A DNA stretch of 64,000 nt. It comes from Henckelia pumila. Lineage: Eukaryota > Streptophyta > Magnoliopsida > Lamiales > Gesneriaceae. Location: contig NC_133123.1 of NCBI RefSeq assembly GCF_033568475.1, positions 173,941,685 to 174,005,684 of the forward strand. Direction: 5' to 3'. The first letter of the stretch is position 1, and the number at the start of each line of letters is the position of its first letter. Both the position numbers and the translations under genes were made by a program. Below the pieces are notes generated by a model, which made no database searches, was not told the DNA's origin, and saw nothing but the letters and a program-made list of their open reading frames with translations. Below, in pieces: positions 37,301 through 49,364 of the stretch.

Positions 37301-38836
37301 GCATTGCGAAACCGATTACTCAGTTAACTCAGAAGAATGCTCCATTTATCTGGTCTGAAGCTTGTGAATCCAGTTTTCTTGAGGTGAATAAACGATTGAC
37401 CAGTGCACCAGTCTTGACGATTCCCTCAGGTACTGGTGGTTTCACTGTGTATTGTGATGCATCTCATCGAGGCTTGGGATGTGTATTGATGTAGCGAGGG
37501 CATGTGATTGGTTATGCCTCGAGACAGTTGAAGCCTCACGAGACCAGATATCCGATTCATGATCTTGAATTGGCCGCCATTGTATTTGCTTTGAAGATTT
37601 GGCGACATTATCTATACGGGGAACAGTTTGAGATTTATTCTGATCACAAGAGTCTGAAATATTTGTTTTCACAGTCAGAATTGAATATGAGGCAATGTAG
37701 ATGACTTGATTTGCTTAAAGATTTTGATTGTGAGATTAAATATTATCCGGGAAAATCCAATGCAGCTGCTGATGCACTGAGTTGAAAGGTATGTTCCTTG
37801 TCTTTATCGACGATTGGTGTATCAAATTTGATTGAAGAATGTTGTCTTTCTGGATTAGTATTTGACACGAATTGTCATCCTCTTCGACTTAATCACATTC
37901 AAGTTGAACCAGCGTTATTGTTGCAAATTAAAGATGCTCAGAAACTTGATCAGAATGTGCAGAATTCGATTGAGAAAGTCCAATCAGGGCATGTATCTGA
38001 ATACGAGGTTCGAGATGATCTTTTATATGTAAACAATCGCCTTGTAGTGCCTGATATTTCTGATGCGCGACAACAACTACTGAAAGAGGCGCATTGTAGC
38101 CGTTATAGCATTCATCCTGGTGGTAGGAAGATGTACAATGATTTAAAGGCTCAATATTAGTGGAAACCAATGAAGTCAGATATCACTGATTTTGTTTCTC
38201 GATGTCTTAATTGCCAACAGGTGAAGGCTGAAAGAAAGAAACCGCCTGGTTTATTGCAGAGTTTATCAATGCCTGAATGGAAATGAGATCATGTTTCCAT
38301 GGACTTTGTGACGAAGTTACCTCGATCTTCCAGAGGTTGCGATGCTATCTGGGTGATTATCGATAGATTGACGAAATCAGCGTGTTTTATTTCTTATCGC
38401 ATGACATATAGACACGACCAGATGGCAGAGATTTATGTCCGAGAAGTTGTCAGGTTGCATGGAGTGCCGAAGTCTATTGTATCAGATCGTGATCCTAGAT
38501 TTACATCACACTTCTGGCACAGCTTACAGAATGCTTTAGGTACTCAGCTACACTTGAGCACAGCTTATCATCCACAGATATACGGACAGTCTGAGCGTAC
38601 CATTCAGACTTTGGAGGATATGTTGAGAGCTGTAGTGCTTGATTTTGGCACGAGTTGGCAAGATTCACTACCACTTTGTGAATTCTCGTACAATAACAGC
38701 TATCAATCGAGTATTGAAATGGCTCCGTTTGAAGCTTTATATGGAAGAAAGTGTCGATCTCCTCTTTACTGGGATGATATTTCAGAGGTACCTGATATTG
38801 GACCTGACATGATTCAAGATATGACTGAACAAGTGA

Positions 38837-40174
38837 TGTAGTAGCCCGAACCCTAATTGAGTAATTAAAGGATTAATGCTAATTAAATAAATTGGGGATT
38901 GGACGGATCGGAAGCTCCGAAGGGACGATCGGAAGCTCCGATCGGGATCGGAAGCTTCGATGAGGATCGGAGGCACCGATGATATTACGTCATCCATGAC
39001 GTGTGGCTGGATCGGAAGCTCCGATCAGGACCGGAGGCTCCGATCACCCCTATCCGGAGTCAACAAGTGATATTTTGACACGTGGCAGATCAGGATCTTC
39101 GGAAGCTCCAATGGCAGGATCGGACGTTCCGATCCAGGTTTGGACGTTCCGATCGAGGCTCGGAGGCTCCGATCGTTGTCTATAAATAGAAGGCCGAGAC
39201 TTCATTTCTCCTTGCCAATTCCGGATTTCCTCTCTATTTCTAGTCATATTCGAGCTGTTCTAGTCTTCTTAGGCTTGGTCCGGAGGTCGGAGAGGCGTTC
39301 GATAGTCGTAGCGGAGTTGTGCCCAAGTTCTGGAGGCATCGACATCAAAGGGCTAACGACGGACGAAGGTATAGCTTTTGCTTCCTATAAATATTTAGGA
39401 GTATGCAATAGCTTAGTTAAGGCTTTTAGAGCACTGTAATGATAGTGGTATCATTTCGCTGTGTAGGCGGACTTTAGGCTTGGACTTAGAGCTGGTAGTG
39501 CCTACCTGGTATTTGAGGTACGAAAGTACTGTTCGAGATATCCTGACTGAGTATGCATGTATTATATGACTGCATGATTTATATGCCATGATATTATGCT
39601 GCATTCATTTGCATCTTGTTGTATCTCCTTCGAGATGTCTGTTAGTAGGGTTGTACCCTATCCTGTTAGTGGATGGACTTCCATCGATTTGGGTCCGGTG
39701 TTTCCACGGTTATCTCGGTATGGGAGCCACCTCCTGAAGCGACGGCACAGCGTGCTACATACCAGGGCCCGGTCTGTCTCTGTTATCTAATCCTTGACCT
39801 CGAGTCTATAGGGAGTTCACTTTGCATGCATGTATACTCATACTCTCGCACTGAGCGTTTTATGCTCATGTCTCGTACTCTGTATTTTCTGGACACCCTA
39901 TTCCATGGGGCAGGTTTGCGATTGGACGAGGAGGGTGGATCCAGGAGGGTCTAGTCAGTGGTTGGCCAGCTGGAGCTTCGTCTAGGTTTTATTACTGTTG
40001 TTTGGGTTTATACAGCTATTCGATTTGGTTGTATATTATTGGATAATTACAGATTCCTTTTCTTGGGATTGTATAATGTTATGGATTCCGCAGTTTTATT
40101 CTGATATCTGTTTTATTAAGTTAATTGCATGCATAAGTTCTGTTTAGTAGGTGATCCGGGTAAGGGTCACTACA
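38837..40174 (+). repeat. 5' LTR of Gypsy B (1,338 bp)
   Basis: Starts TGTAGTAGCCCG, ends GGGTCACTACA. Ungapped relative to the 3' LTR at an offset of 5,917 bp. It contains the palindrome array and a TATA box; frames in the downstream part are not conserved coding sequence. Confidence 0.95.
38908..39189 (+). promoter_or_regulatory. Palindrome array and TATA box, Gypsy B 5' LTR
   Basis: Ten TCGGA-N3-TCCGA units start at 38908, 38929, 38948, 38967, 39012, 39031, 39099, 39120, 39140 and 39160. Neighbours in a cluster are 19-21 bp apart. TATAAATAG starts at 39181, 21 bp after the last unit start, as in D. In the gaps lie ACGTCA...TGACGT (38988-39002) and CACGTG (39080-39085), cores bound by plant bZIP/bHLH factors. 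Confidence 0.75.
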
Positions 40175-40177
40175 TTT

Positions 40178-40189
40178 ATGGTATCAGAG
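40178..40189 (+). other. Primer-binding site of Gypsy B
   Basis: A TGGTATCAGAGC motif (shared with A and C) a few bases after the LTR end at 40174; complementary to initiator tRNA-Met. The start is accurate to a base or two. Confidence 0.8.
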
Positions 40190-40239
40190 CATGCAAAAGA
40201 TTTCTTGGGATTTAGTCTCATCTTGAGGTATTTTTGTAG

Positions 40240-43200
40240 ATGTCAAATCGTGACGACCAGAGTTCTCATGGCAGTGTTGGTGGGCGTTGGGGTGATGCCG
40301 ATTGGGAGCCTCGTCGAGAACGGCGTCATCGTCACCATGACGACGAGCGTTTCACTGTGCGTCGATTCTTAGCTATGGGTCCTAAGCCCTTAGTTGGAGG
40401 TGAGTCTCCAGAGGATGCGGAGAACTGGTTAGACCGCATGGAGACGACTTTTCAGACTTTTCAGTGCACCGAGGAGCAGAAGGTGGAAACCCTTGGCTAT
40501 CTTCTCGATGGGCGTGCGCGCAGGTGGTGGAGGTTTACTTCTGCACCTTTTGTTGCGGAAAGAGGAGTGGCCACCTAGGCCGAGTTACGCACAGCTTTCC
40601 AAAAGTGGTATTTTCCTCCTGCACTCCGTCAGTCGAAGGCGGGCGAGCTACTGAGTCTGCGACAGGGAGCCATGTCTATTGATGAGTATCAGCAGAGGTT
40701 CTTTGATCTGCTATCCTATTGCCCCGAGATTGCTGATAGCTCAGAGATGAAGTATAATCTATTCCTTCAGGGCCTTAACCCTGAGATCCATGACCGTGTG
40801 GCGGTTGGTGACGACATGTCCTACGAGGGTTTGGTGAGCCGTTGTCACCAGGCGGAGGACAGCATTCGGCGGAACAAGTCTTTCTCTCAGTCGAGACCTG
40901 CTAGTTCTTTGGGTCCCCGTGCCCAAACTTTCAAGAGGTCTGGATCTTCTTCTTCCTCTGGTTCTGGAGGTGTTGTTCGTTTCGGTAAGAAGGACAAGTG
41001 TGATCACTGTGGGAAGAACCATCCACCCGACAAGTGCCGTAGAGCTTCTGGAGCTTGTTTCCGTTGTGGAGAGACTGGTCATATCCGGAGGGATTGTCCA
41101 CAGTCTGGGGGAGGCGGTTCTGGATCTGGTTCAGGATCGGGTTCTCAGGCCACCGTACAGCAGAGGTTGCAGGAACAGTCTGCTGGGAGTTCCCATTTGA
41201 GGCCACGAGCTTCTGGCCAAGTGTTTGCCCTGAGACATGATCAGGCTGTGGAAGAGAATGAGAAAGTCATCACAGGTACATTTATGCTTTATGGTATACC
41301 TGCTCTTGTACTTATTGACACTGGTGCATCTCATTCCTTCATTTCTGCACGTTTTGTTAAGAGGCATAAGTTACCATGAATTGCACTAGACGTAGTGATG
41401 TCTGTTTCTACTCCGACGGGCCAATCTGCTTTGGCTAAACGTCTAGTGATGGGTTGCCCTTTAGAGTTCGAAGGGAACATTCTGTTAGCTAATCTCATGG
41501 TCCTGGCGATGGACGACTTTGATTGCATTCTGGGAATAGATATGCTGACTACCTATCGAGCTTCAGTGGACTGCTATCAGAGATTAGTACGCTTTCATCC
41601 GGAAGGGAGTGAGAGTTGGTTTTTCTATGGTGAGGGAGCGCGACCCCCGATGCCTTTGGTATCAGCTTTGAGAGCCTGTCGAGCTCTAGAGTCTGGCGGG
41701 GAAGGCGACCTTATCTATGCAGTTGATTTGTCCGCTGAGAGTATTGGGATAGAGAGCATTCCTGTTGTGGATGAATTTCCAGATGTGTTTCCTGATGAGA
41801 TTCCGGGTTTTCCTCCTGCTAGGGAAGTCGAGTTTGGCATAGAGTTGATGCCGGGTACTTCGCCTATTTCTAGAGCACCGTATCGTCTGGCTCCGTCAGA
41901 GATGCGTGAGTTGAAGAATCAGCTACAGGATCTTTTGGACAAGGGGTACATTCGTCCTAGTGTATCTCCTTGGGGAGCTCCTGTTCTCTTCGTGAAGAAG
42001 AAGGATGGGTCGATGCGGCTGTGCATTGACTATCGGCAGCTGAATCGAGTCACTGTGAAGAACAAGTATCCGTTGCCTCGTATTGATGACTTGTTTGATC
42101 AGCTGCAGGGTACTTCTATTTACTCCAAGATTGACTTGAGATCTGGGTATCATCAGTTGAGAGTCCGTGATCAGGACGTAGCCAAGACTGCATTCCGTAC
42201 TCGCTATGGGCATTACGAGTTCCTAGTGATGCCATTTGGTTTGACCAATGCGCCGGCTATATTCATGGATCTGATGAACCATGTCTTCAGGGAGTATTTG
42301 GACAAGTTTGTCGTGGTCTTCATTGACGACATCTTGGTGTATTCACGTAATACGGAAGAGCATGTTTCTCACTTGCGGTTGGTACTACAGACTCTTCGAG
42401 ATGAGCAGTTGTACGCCAAACTGAGCAAGTGTGAGTTCTGGATGGATAGAGTGGTTTTTCTTGGCCATATCATATCCAGGGAGGGGATTTCTGTTGATCC
42501 AAGCAAGATTGAAGCGGTACTTAATTGGTCACGTCCGACGACGGTTGCTGAGATCCGTAGTTTTCTGGGTCTAGCAGGGTATTATCGTCGCTTCATTCTG
42601 AACTTCTCTCATTTAGCTCGACCGTTGACGCAGCTTACCCGCAAGGGTGTGCATTTCGAGTGGTCCTCCGAGTGCGAGGAGAATTTCCGTGAGCTTCGAC
42701 GGCGGTTGACTTCTGCACCGGTGTTGGCATTACCGTCAGGATCTGGAGGGTATGTAGTTTACACGGATGCTTCTCTTCAGGGGTTGGGTTGTTTCCTGAC
42801 TCAGAATGGGCATGTAATCGCATACGCTTCTAGACAGCTGAAGCTTCACGAGGACAATTATCCAGTCCATGATTTGGAGTTAGCAGCCATTGTGTTCGCT
42901 TTGAAGATCTGGCGTCATTATCTGTATGGCGAGAAATTTGAGATCTTCACCGACCATAAGAGTCTCAAGTATTTGTTCACTCAGGCGGAGTTGAACATGA
43001 GGCAGAGACGTTGGATTGACTTGCTTAAGGACTATGATTGCGAGATTAAGTACCATCCGGGAGCTGCTAATCTCACCGCTGATGCTTTGAGTCGCAAGGT
43101 GCGACTATCCGCACTTCAGACTTGTTCGATGTCTAGTGCGATCAGTGACTGTTGTACTTCAGGTTATACCTTCAAGCATAAGAAAGGTATGCAGAGTATC

Positions 43201-44618
43201 CAGATGTTTGCGATATTATCTGAGCCAGCCTTGTACTCGCGGATCCCAGATGCTCAGATGTCTGATTCGAAGACCCAGCGTTTAGCTCGTCTAGCTAATG
43301 AGGGTAGCTCGTCTGGATTTCATTATCAGTCAGATGGCTTTCTGTGTTTGTCTGGTAGGCTTGTGATTCCACAGGATGAACTAAGTTGAGTATTCATCCT
43401 GGGAGCAACAAGATGTACAAGGATCTACGTACTCGTTTCTGGTGGAAGGGAATGAAACGCAGTGTTTATCAGTTTGTTTCCAGATGTTTGGTGTGTCAAC
43501 AGGTCAAGGCAGAGCACCGACGACCTGGAGGATTGCTTCACAGTCTGCCTATTCCTGAATGGAAATGGGAGTTTATCACTATGGACTTTGTGACCCATTT
43601 GCCGGTATCCCCGAGGAACTGTGATGCTATCTGGGTTGTGGTGGACCGACTCACCAAGTCAGCACATTTCATTGCCTATAGCCGAGAGTACTCTGTGGAT
43701 CGCATGGCACGGATGTACATTCAGGAGATCGTCCGACTTCATGGAGTGCCTGTGAGCATTGTCAGCTATCGGGACCCCAGGTTTACTTCTAGATTCTGGG
43801 GGAGTGTTCAGAGTGCGATGGGTACTACTCTCAGTTTTAGTACAGCCTATCATCCAGAGACTGATGGTCAGTCAGAGCGCACTATCCGTACGTTAGAGGA
43901 TATGCTTAGAGCGTGCGTCATGGATTTTGGTTCAGCCTGGCAGGATCATTTGCCGTTGATCGAGTTCGCTTACAACAACAGCTATCACACTAGTATTGGG
44001 ATGGCACCTTTTGAGGCGTTGTATGGGCGACGTTGTCGTACTCCACTCTTCTGGGAAGAAGTGGGGGAGAGACAGGCTGAGGGACCGGAGTTTATCCAAT
44101 AGGCGATAGACATTGTTGATCAGATCAAGAAACGAATTAAGACTGCACAGGATCGTCAGGCCAGCTATGCTAATATCAAGCGTAGGCCTTTGCAGTTCGA
44201 GGTCGGGGAGAAAGTGTTTCTGAGAGTGTCACCTTTCCGCAAGATTCTCAAATTTGGCCTTAAGGGCAAGTTGTCTCCCAGATTTATCGGTCCGTTTGAG
44301 GTCTTGGAGAGCATTGGCGATTTGGCTTATCGACTAGCATTGCCACCGCATCTATCCAGTATTCACGACGTGTTCCACGTATCTCTGTTGCGACGGTATG
44401 TGGCGGATGAATCTCATATTCTGCAGCGGTCTGAGGTTCAGGTAGACAAGGATTTGACTTATGTTGAGAAACCTCTTCGCATCCTTGATTTTAAGGATAA
44501 GGTTTTACGGAACAAAGTCATTCCTTTGGTTTTAGTTCAGTGGCAGCGCCGAGGCACTGAGGAAGCTACTTGGGAGCTTGAGGACAGGATGCATAAAGAC
44601 CATACTGAGTTGTTTTGA
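40240..44618 (+). pseudogene. Gypsy B gag-pol pseudogene, nearly intact
   Basis: One continuous frame starts at ATG 40240. It shows gag, intact knuckle CFRCGETGHIRRDC, protease DTGASHSF (41319), RT with [10 protein letters not shown] and FIDD, RNase H with YTDAS, HHCC and integrase, and the C-terminal KLSPRFIGPFEV block ending at 44618. The stretch 41395-43389 (664 codons) is open. Breaks: stops at 40576 and 44100 (CAG to TAG) and 41377 (TGG to TGA), plus one small deletion near 43385 that shifts the frame before the integrase zinc region. The second catalytic Asp of the integrase is Tyr (SYRDPRFT, near 43769), 35 residues before the conserved Glu. These changes leave it non-functional. Confidence 0.92.
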
Positions 44619-44740
44619 TTTCATTCTTTAAGTTGTATTCAGTTGCAAACTCTGTAAACGTTTGATTTGAATAAAGAATGTTTCTGATTTCTGTATTTGC
44701 ATTCGGTACTTAAGATCTGATTTCGAGGACGAAATATCTT

Positions 44741-44753
44741 AAGTGGGGGAGAA
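44741..44753 (+). other. Polypurine tract of Gypsy B
   Basis: AAGTGGGGGAGAA directly before the 3' LTR; the expected primer for plus-strand synthesis. Confidence 0.85.
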
Positions 44754-46091
44754 TGTAGTAGCCCGAACCCTAATTGAGTAATTAAAGGATTAATGCTAAT
44801 TAAATAAATTGGGGATTGGACGGATTGGAAGCTCCGAAGGGACGATCGGAAGCTCCGATCGGGATCGGAAGCTCCGATGAGGATCGGAGGCACCGATGAT
44901 ATTACGTCATCCATGACGTGTGGCTGGATCGGAAGCTCCGATTAGGACCGGAGGCTCCGATCACCCCTATCCGGAGTCAACAAGTGATATTTTGACACGT
45001 GGTAGATCAGGATCTTCGGAAGCTCCGATGGCAGGATCGGACGTTCCGATCCAGGTTCGGACGTTCCGATCGAGGATCGGAGGCTCCTATCGTTGTCTAT
45101 AAATAGAAGGCCGAGACTTCATTTCTCCTTGCCAATTCCGGATTTCCTCTCTATTTCTAGTCATATTCGAGCTGTTCTAGTCTTCTTAGGCTTGGTTCGG
45201 AGGTCGGAGAGGCGTTCGATAGTCGTAGCGGAGTTGTGCCCAAGTTCTGGAGGCATCGACATCAAAGGGCTAACGACGGACGAAGGTATAGCTTTTGCTT
45301 CCTATAAATATTTAGGAGTATGCAATAGCTTAGTTAAGGCTTTTAGAGCACTGTAATGATAGTGGTATCATTTCGCTGTGTAGGCGGACTTTAGGCTTGG
45401 ACTTAGAGCTGGTAGTGCCTACCTGGTATTTGAGGTACGAAAGTACTGTTCGAGATATCCTGACTGAGTATGCATGTATTATATGACTGCATGATTTATA
45501 TGTCATGATATTATGCTGCATTCATTTGCATCTTGTTGTATCTCTTTCGAGATGTCTGTTAGTAGGGTTGTACCCTATCCTGTTAGTGGATGGACTTCCA
45601 TCGATTTGGGTCCGGTGTTTCCACGGTTATCTCGGTATGGGAGCCACCTCCTGAAGCGATGGCACAGCGTGCTACATACCAGGGCCCGGTCTGTCTCTGT
45701 TATCTGATCCTTGACCTCGAGTCTATAGGGAGTTCACTTTGCATGCATGTATACTCATACTCTCGCACTGAGCGTTTTATGCTCACGTCTCGTACTCTGT
45801 ATTTTCTGGACACCCTATTCCATGGGGAAGGTTTGCGATTGGACGAGGAGGGTGGATCCAGGAGGGGCTAGTCAGTGGTTGGCCAGCTGGAGCTTCGTCT
45901 AGGTTTTATTACTGTTGTTTGGGTTTATACAGCTATTCGATTTGGTTGTATATTATTGGATAATTACAGATTCCTTTTCTTGGGATTGTATAATGTTATG
46001 GATTCCGCAGTTTTATTCTGATATCTGTTTTATTAAGTTAATTGCATGCATAAGTTCTGTTTAGTAGGTGATCCGGGTAAGGGTCACTACA
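44754..46091 (+). repeat. 3' LTR of Gypsy B (1,338 bp)
   Basis: Same length as the 5' LTR with about 16 substitutions, mostly C/T or G/A. Followed by the AGTGA duplication and in-frame Gypsy C pol. Confidence 0.95.
44825..45106 (+). promoter_or_regulatory. Palindrome array and TATA box, Gypsy B 3' LTR
   Basis: The ten units of the 5' LTR recur at the constant offset, 44825 to 45077; TATAAATAG starts at 45098, again 21 bp after the last unit. Of the eight differences from the 5' copy in this stretch, most fall inside palindrome arms. Confidence 0.75.
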
Positions 46092-46684
46092 AGTGAAGCT
46101 TATTCAGAAAAGAATGAAGACAGCTCAGGACAGACAAGAGAAGTATGCCAATGTTCGACGTCGACCTTTGTATTTTGAACAGGGGGATAGGGTGTTTCTG
46201 AAGATTTATCCGTTCAGAGGCACTGTACGATTTGGCAAACGAGGGAAGTTGTCTCCACGTTACATTGGTCCGTATGAAGTTCTTGAGAAGATAGGCACTC
46301 TTGCCTATCGATTAGCTCTTCCTCCATCCTTATCTGGAATACATGATGTCTTTCATGTATCGATGCTTCGAAAATATCTAGCTGATGAATCTCATGTGCT
46401 TCAATCTGATGAGGCTGAACTCGATGAAACCTTGAGTTATTTTGAAAAGCCAATTCAGATTCTTGATCGTAAGGAGAAGCAACTTCGAACGAAGACTATT
46501 CCGCTTGTGAAGGTTCAGTGGAGTCGTCATGGTATTGAAGAAGCAACCTGGGAGACGGAATCGGATATGAGACAACGATTTCCTGAGATGTTTCAATGAT
46601 GTGAGTTCTCCTTTAGTCTTTCTGTTATCTGATATATCTTATGTGCTGTTAGTACTTAAGATTTCGAGGACGAAATCGTGTCTT

Positions 46685-46696
46685 AGTGGGGGAGAA
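46685..46696 (+). other. Polypurine tract of Gypsy C
   Basis: AGTGGGGGAGAA directly before the 3' LTR of C. Confidence 0.8.
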
Positions 46697-48743
46697 TTAT
46701 AACGTCCGGAATTATTTAATTTTAATCCGAGAATATTTAATTTGCAAATATTGGGAGTTTTGATTTAAATTCTAATATTCTTAAATTATTTAGGATTGAA
46801 ATTGAATGAAATGAAAAATTGAGGACCAAATTGCAATTAGTGAAGACTTGAGGGGCCAAAGTGCAAAATTCTTATGTTTACTTGGACACTTGTTATTCTG
46901 AAAGGTATTCACGTGTTTGGTACAACATTTCATCAGAAATTGAGAGGAAGAAACCGAGAGTGCAAAGGAAAGGAACCCGAGTTTCATTCTTCATCTTCAA
47001 ATTGCAATATCTTGAGTTCCGGTTATCCAAATTCGATTCCGAAACATGTTTTGGAATCCTTGCAACGAGGCCTTTGAATTGATGTAAGTTTTATTTTGAT
47101 TCTTCATATTTTGAGAATTCGAAAATGGCAGAGATCAGATTTGTGTATGAATTGGTGTTGTTGAACTTCTATGTTGTGTTCTATTGAAGTCGGGTTGAAG
47201 ACGGTTGTTGTATCAGTTTTGTATGAATTTCCAGAACTTAATTCGAAATTATTAACATCTGATATGCTGGTTTTGAGTAATATACAACTGATATATGATG
47301 TATATGGTTATAGAATTGATTTAGTTGAGTTTCGGGATGCCGAATTATACCGTTACGCCATCAAACTTGTGAATTGAAGCTGTTTTGCTTGCTTATGTTT
47401 GAGCTTCCATTGAAATGAGTTAAAGCTGATATTTCCTTGGTAAATATGCTGTGATTTCAGTTCATAAATAGGGGACGTCAATTCGAGAAGTCCGACTTCG
47501 AAACCGATAGAAGAAAGAACAAGATTTGAACAACTAGAAGACACCTTAAACATCACATTTGAAAGGTAAAAGTGGACTACTATTTGAATGGAATTAAAAT
47601 TCGAGATGATTTGTATCGAGTTCCTTAAATCACATACTTAATTGATTATTTGCTTTTATATGACTTGTGAAATGAGTTTATGATATTAATGGATGCTATA
47701 TTGATGTTATATGTTGCATTCATATTGAGAAACCAATTCCTTGATTTTGAAATGAACGAAAACGTTCAATTAGATGATTTGAGGGATTATATATGTATGG
47801 CCTGGGTGGTTGACTTAGCCTAGCGTCTGAATTGCATATATAGTGACTTCAAAGTCTAGAGAAGCAAGATAAGTAGCCCCACCTCGATCGGGAGAGTCGG
47901 TGGTTTAGTTACGATATCTTCTTCTCGGGATCCCAACCGATGAAATGATAGAATTCTTTAGCGAACCCTGTTTTAAAGCATGCATTGTATTTTATTTTAT
48001 ATCATGAGTTTGATATATATAATTTGATATGCATGTTAGTTTCTTTTACTGGGAAAATATGTTTCTCACCGGAGTTATCCGGCTATTGTTGTGTTGTATG
48101 TGTCATGGCAATAGGCGGGAGTGGAACAGGGCAGAAGCGAACTTGAAGAACAGAGAATGAGGGATTAGCGTGATGATCCGGTATAGATGTTGAGTTGCTG
48201 TCACTTGTTTGATAAGATCAAGAGTTATGTTGTATAGTTTTTAGACTTGAATCTTGTCTACTTTACAATATAAGTTGATCCTATGTTAGAGTTGGAGTTG
48301 TTTAGTTTTGAGACTTGAACTTGTATCTAGAAGGGATACTATCCTTGTTTGTATAACACTTGATCTTGATGTATTTCCTTTGCAACGACATGTTGTATTT
48401 TATGTTATTGCCTTGTTAATACCTCTTGAAACTTTCTTGATGGTTATTACCCTTAGTAGAGCTGATATAATGAACCTTGAATAGCCTTGACAGCAGCTGT
48501 GTGTGTGCAGGAAGTTTCTGGCCGTTTGTCCTGCGCACGGGCAAGCCCTTGCTCGCGCGCGCGCAGGCCGAGCCCAAGGGGGCTCTGCCCCATTGAACTG
48601 CGCACGCGCGGGGGGCGAACCATGCGCGCGCAGGCCATTTATAAAAAAAAAAATTTCTTTGTTTGGTTTATGCTTTTGATACTTAGCCTTGACTATTGAA
48701 TGTTGTTGTATTAATTGAGATTAAGAACCGGGTCATCCCAATG
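46697..48743 (+). repeat. 3' LTR of Gypsy C
   Basis: Colinear with 32322-34370. It starts TTATAACG (the G of TG is missing) and ends in a degraded CATCCCAATG in place of CGTCACAACA, so both termini have decayed. It contains the GC-rich patch at 48529-48640. Confidence 0.8.
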
Positions 48744-49364
48744 TGCTATGCGTTTTACCATGTTTTACGGCTTTAGCACATGCATGTTTTTACGGTAGAC
48801 TGCATCTGGTATGATATGAGTCATGACAGTTTCCATCGGTGAGGGATTACTACTTATGGATCCGTGTCGAAAGACGGGAGACTCAGCCCCTGGTTTTGCT
48901 ATCACTAAGAGCAGCCACGGCGGTGGGTTTTGAAACTATAGTTCATAGGAGAATATACGATTACCCCACGGAGTCGCTCTCTTAGCACGGTACTGTATAT
49001 TTATGGCGCCCTGAGTAGACTGTTTTAGCCAGTATTTTAAAGTCATTTGCTTGCTGCATATTATTTTATATATCATTGCTGTCGTATTGAGCATTGTCGC
49101 GCATGCCCCTGTGTTTAGTATTTTGGGTACTTTGTGGCGGGGCATGTTTGAGGCTGGACGGTCCAGGTGATTCGTAGCAGAGTTGAGTTCATTTCCTGTT
49201 GCAGTGAGAGTTTAGCGGTAGGGCTTGTGACCCTTAGACTTTCGATTTAGTTGTATAAGAGTATTTATACACTTGTTATCGTCGGTTGTATTCTGCCGAT
49301 TGGATTCGTTGTATTTAAAATATTTCGCTCTTCACACTTTAAGTATTTATTGCATGCGCTGATT
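48744..49364 (+). repeat. Gypsy D 5' LTR, piece 3
   Basis: Non-coding sequence between Gypsy C and Copia-1. It aligns in position with the middle and end of the B LTR, for example TTGCATGC near 49350 against 40118-40133. It ends at TGATT, the Copia-1 target site. Confidence 0.65.

Larger units (their letters stand above)
38837..46091 (+). mobile_element. Gypsy element B (chromovirus-like)
   Basis: Two 1,338-bp LTRs flank the internal region 40175-44753. The TSD is AGTGA at 38832-38836 and 46092-46096. PBS and polypurine tract are in place. Removing it restores the C pol reading frame. I count about 16 substitutions between the LTRs (1.2 percent), so it is younger than C and older than Copia-1. 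Same family as D. Confidence 0.95.
34778..46599 (+). pseudogene. Gypsy C gag-pol pseudogene, split by Gypsy B
   Basis: Coding parts are 34778-38836 and 46097-46599. Gag (from ATG 34778) has an intact knuckle CHICHQPGHFARVC and a Ser/Gln-rich linker, then the protease motif DTGASHTF (36032). RT is cut at 36827 by a deletion of about 16 nt that removes YSKID, hence the first catalytic Asp, and shifts the frame; FIDD survives. RNase H and integrase follow; the integrase keeps SDRDPRFTS and GQSERT. Premature stops at 35894, 37492, 37702, near 37783, 38158 and 38284 are each one C-to-T or G-to-A change from Gln, Trp or Arg. The last exon-like part, 46097-46599, is clean and carries [12 protein letters not shown] and [10 protein letters not shown]. 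Confidence 0.88.
32322..48743 (+). mobile_element. Gypsy element C (chromovirus-like), host of Gypsy B
   Basis: An LTR pair of about 2.05 kb, PBS at 34373, gag-pol, polypurine tract 46685-46696. Gypsy B sits in the pol gene between 38836 and 46092; coding resumes in frame across the AGTGA duplication. The left flank is GTATG. The right flank (CTATG near 48746) matches only if the degraded 3' terminus is a little longer than drawn, so the right edge is uncertain by a few bases. Confidence 0.88.

Noticed and set aside
38908..39172. Palindromes as heat-shock elements
   Set aside because: Units with spacer AGC contain GAA-N2-TTC, but most units (spacers CGT, GGC, ACT, GGT) do not; the conserved part is TCGGA/TCCGA, not GAA/TTC.
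39596..39954. Frames in the transcribed part of the Gypsy B LTR, repeated at 45513-45871
   Set aside because: Preserved only because the LTRs are 98.8 percent identical; no conserved protein pattern.
41395..43389. Gypsy B as a potentially active element
   Set aside because: Three in-frame stops, a frameshift and a changed integrase catalytic Asp.
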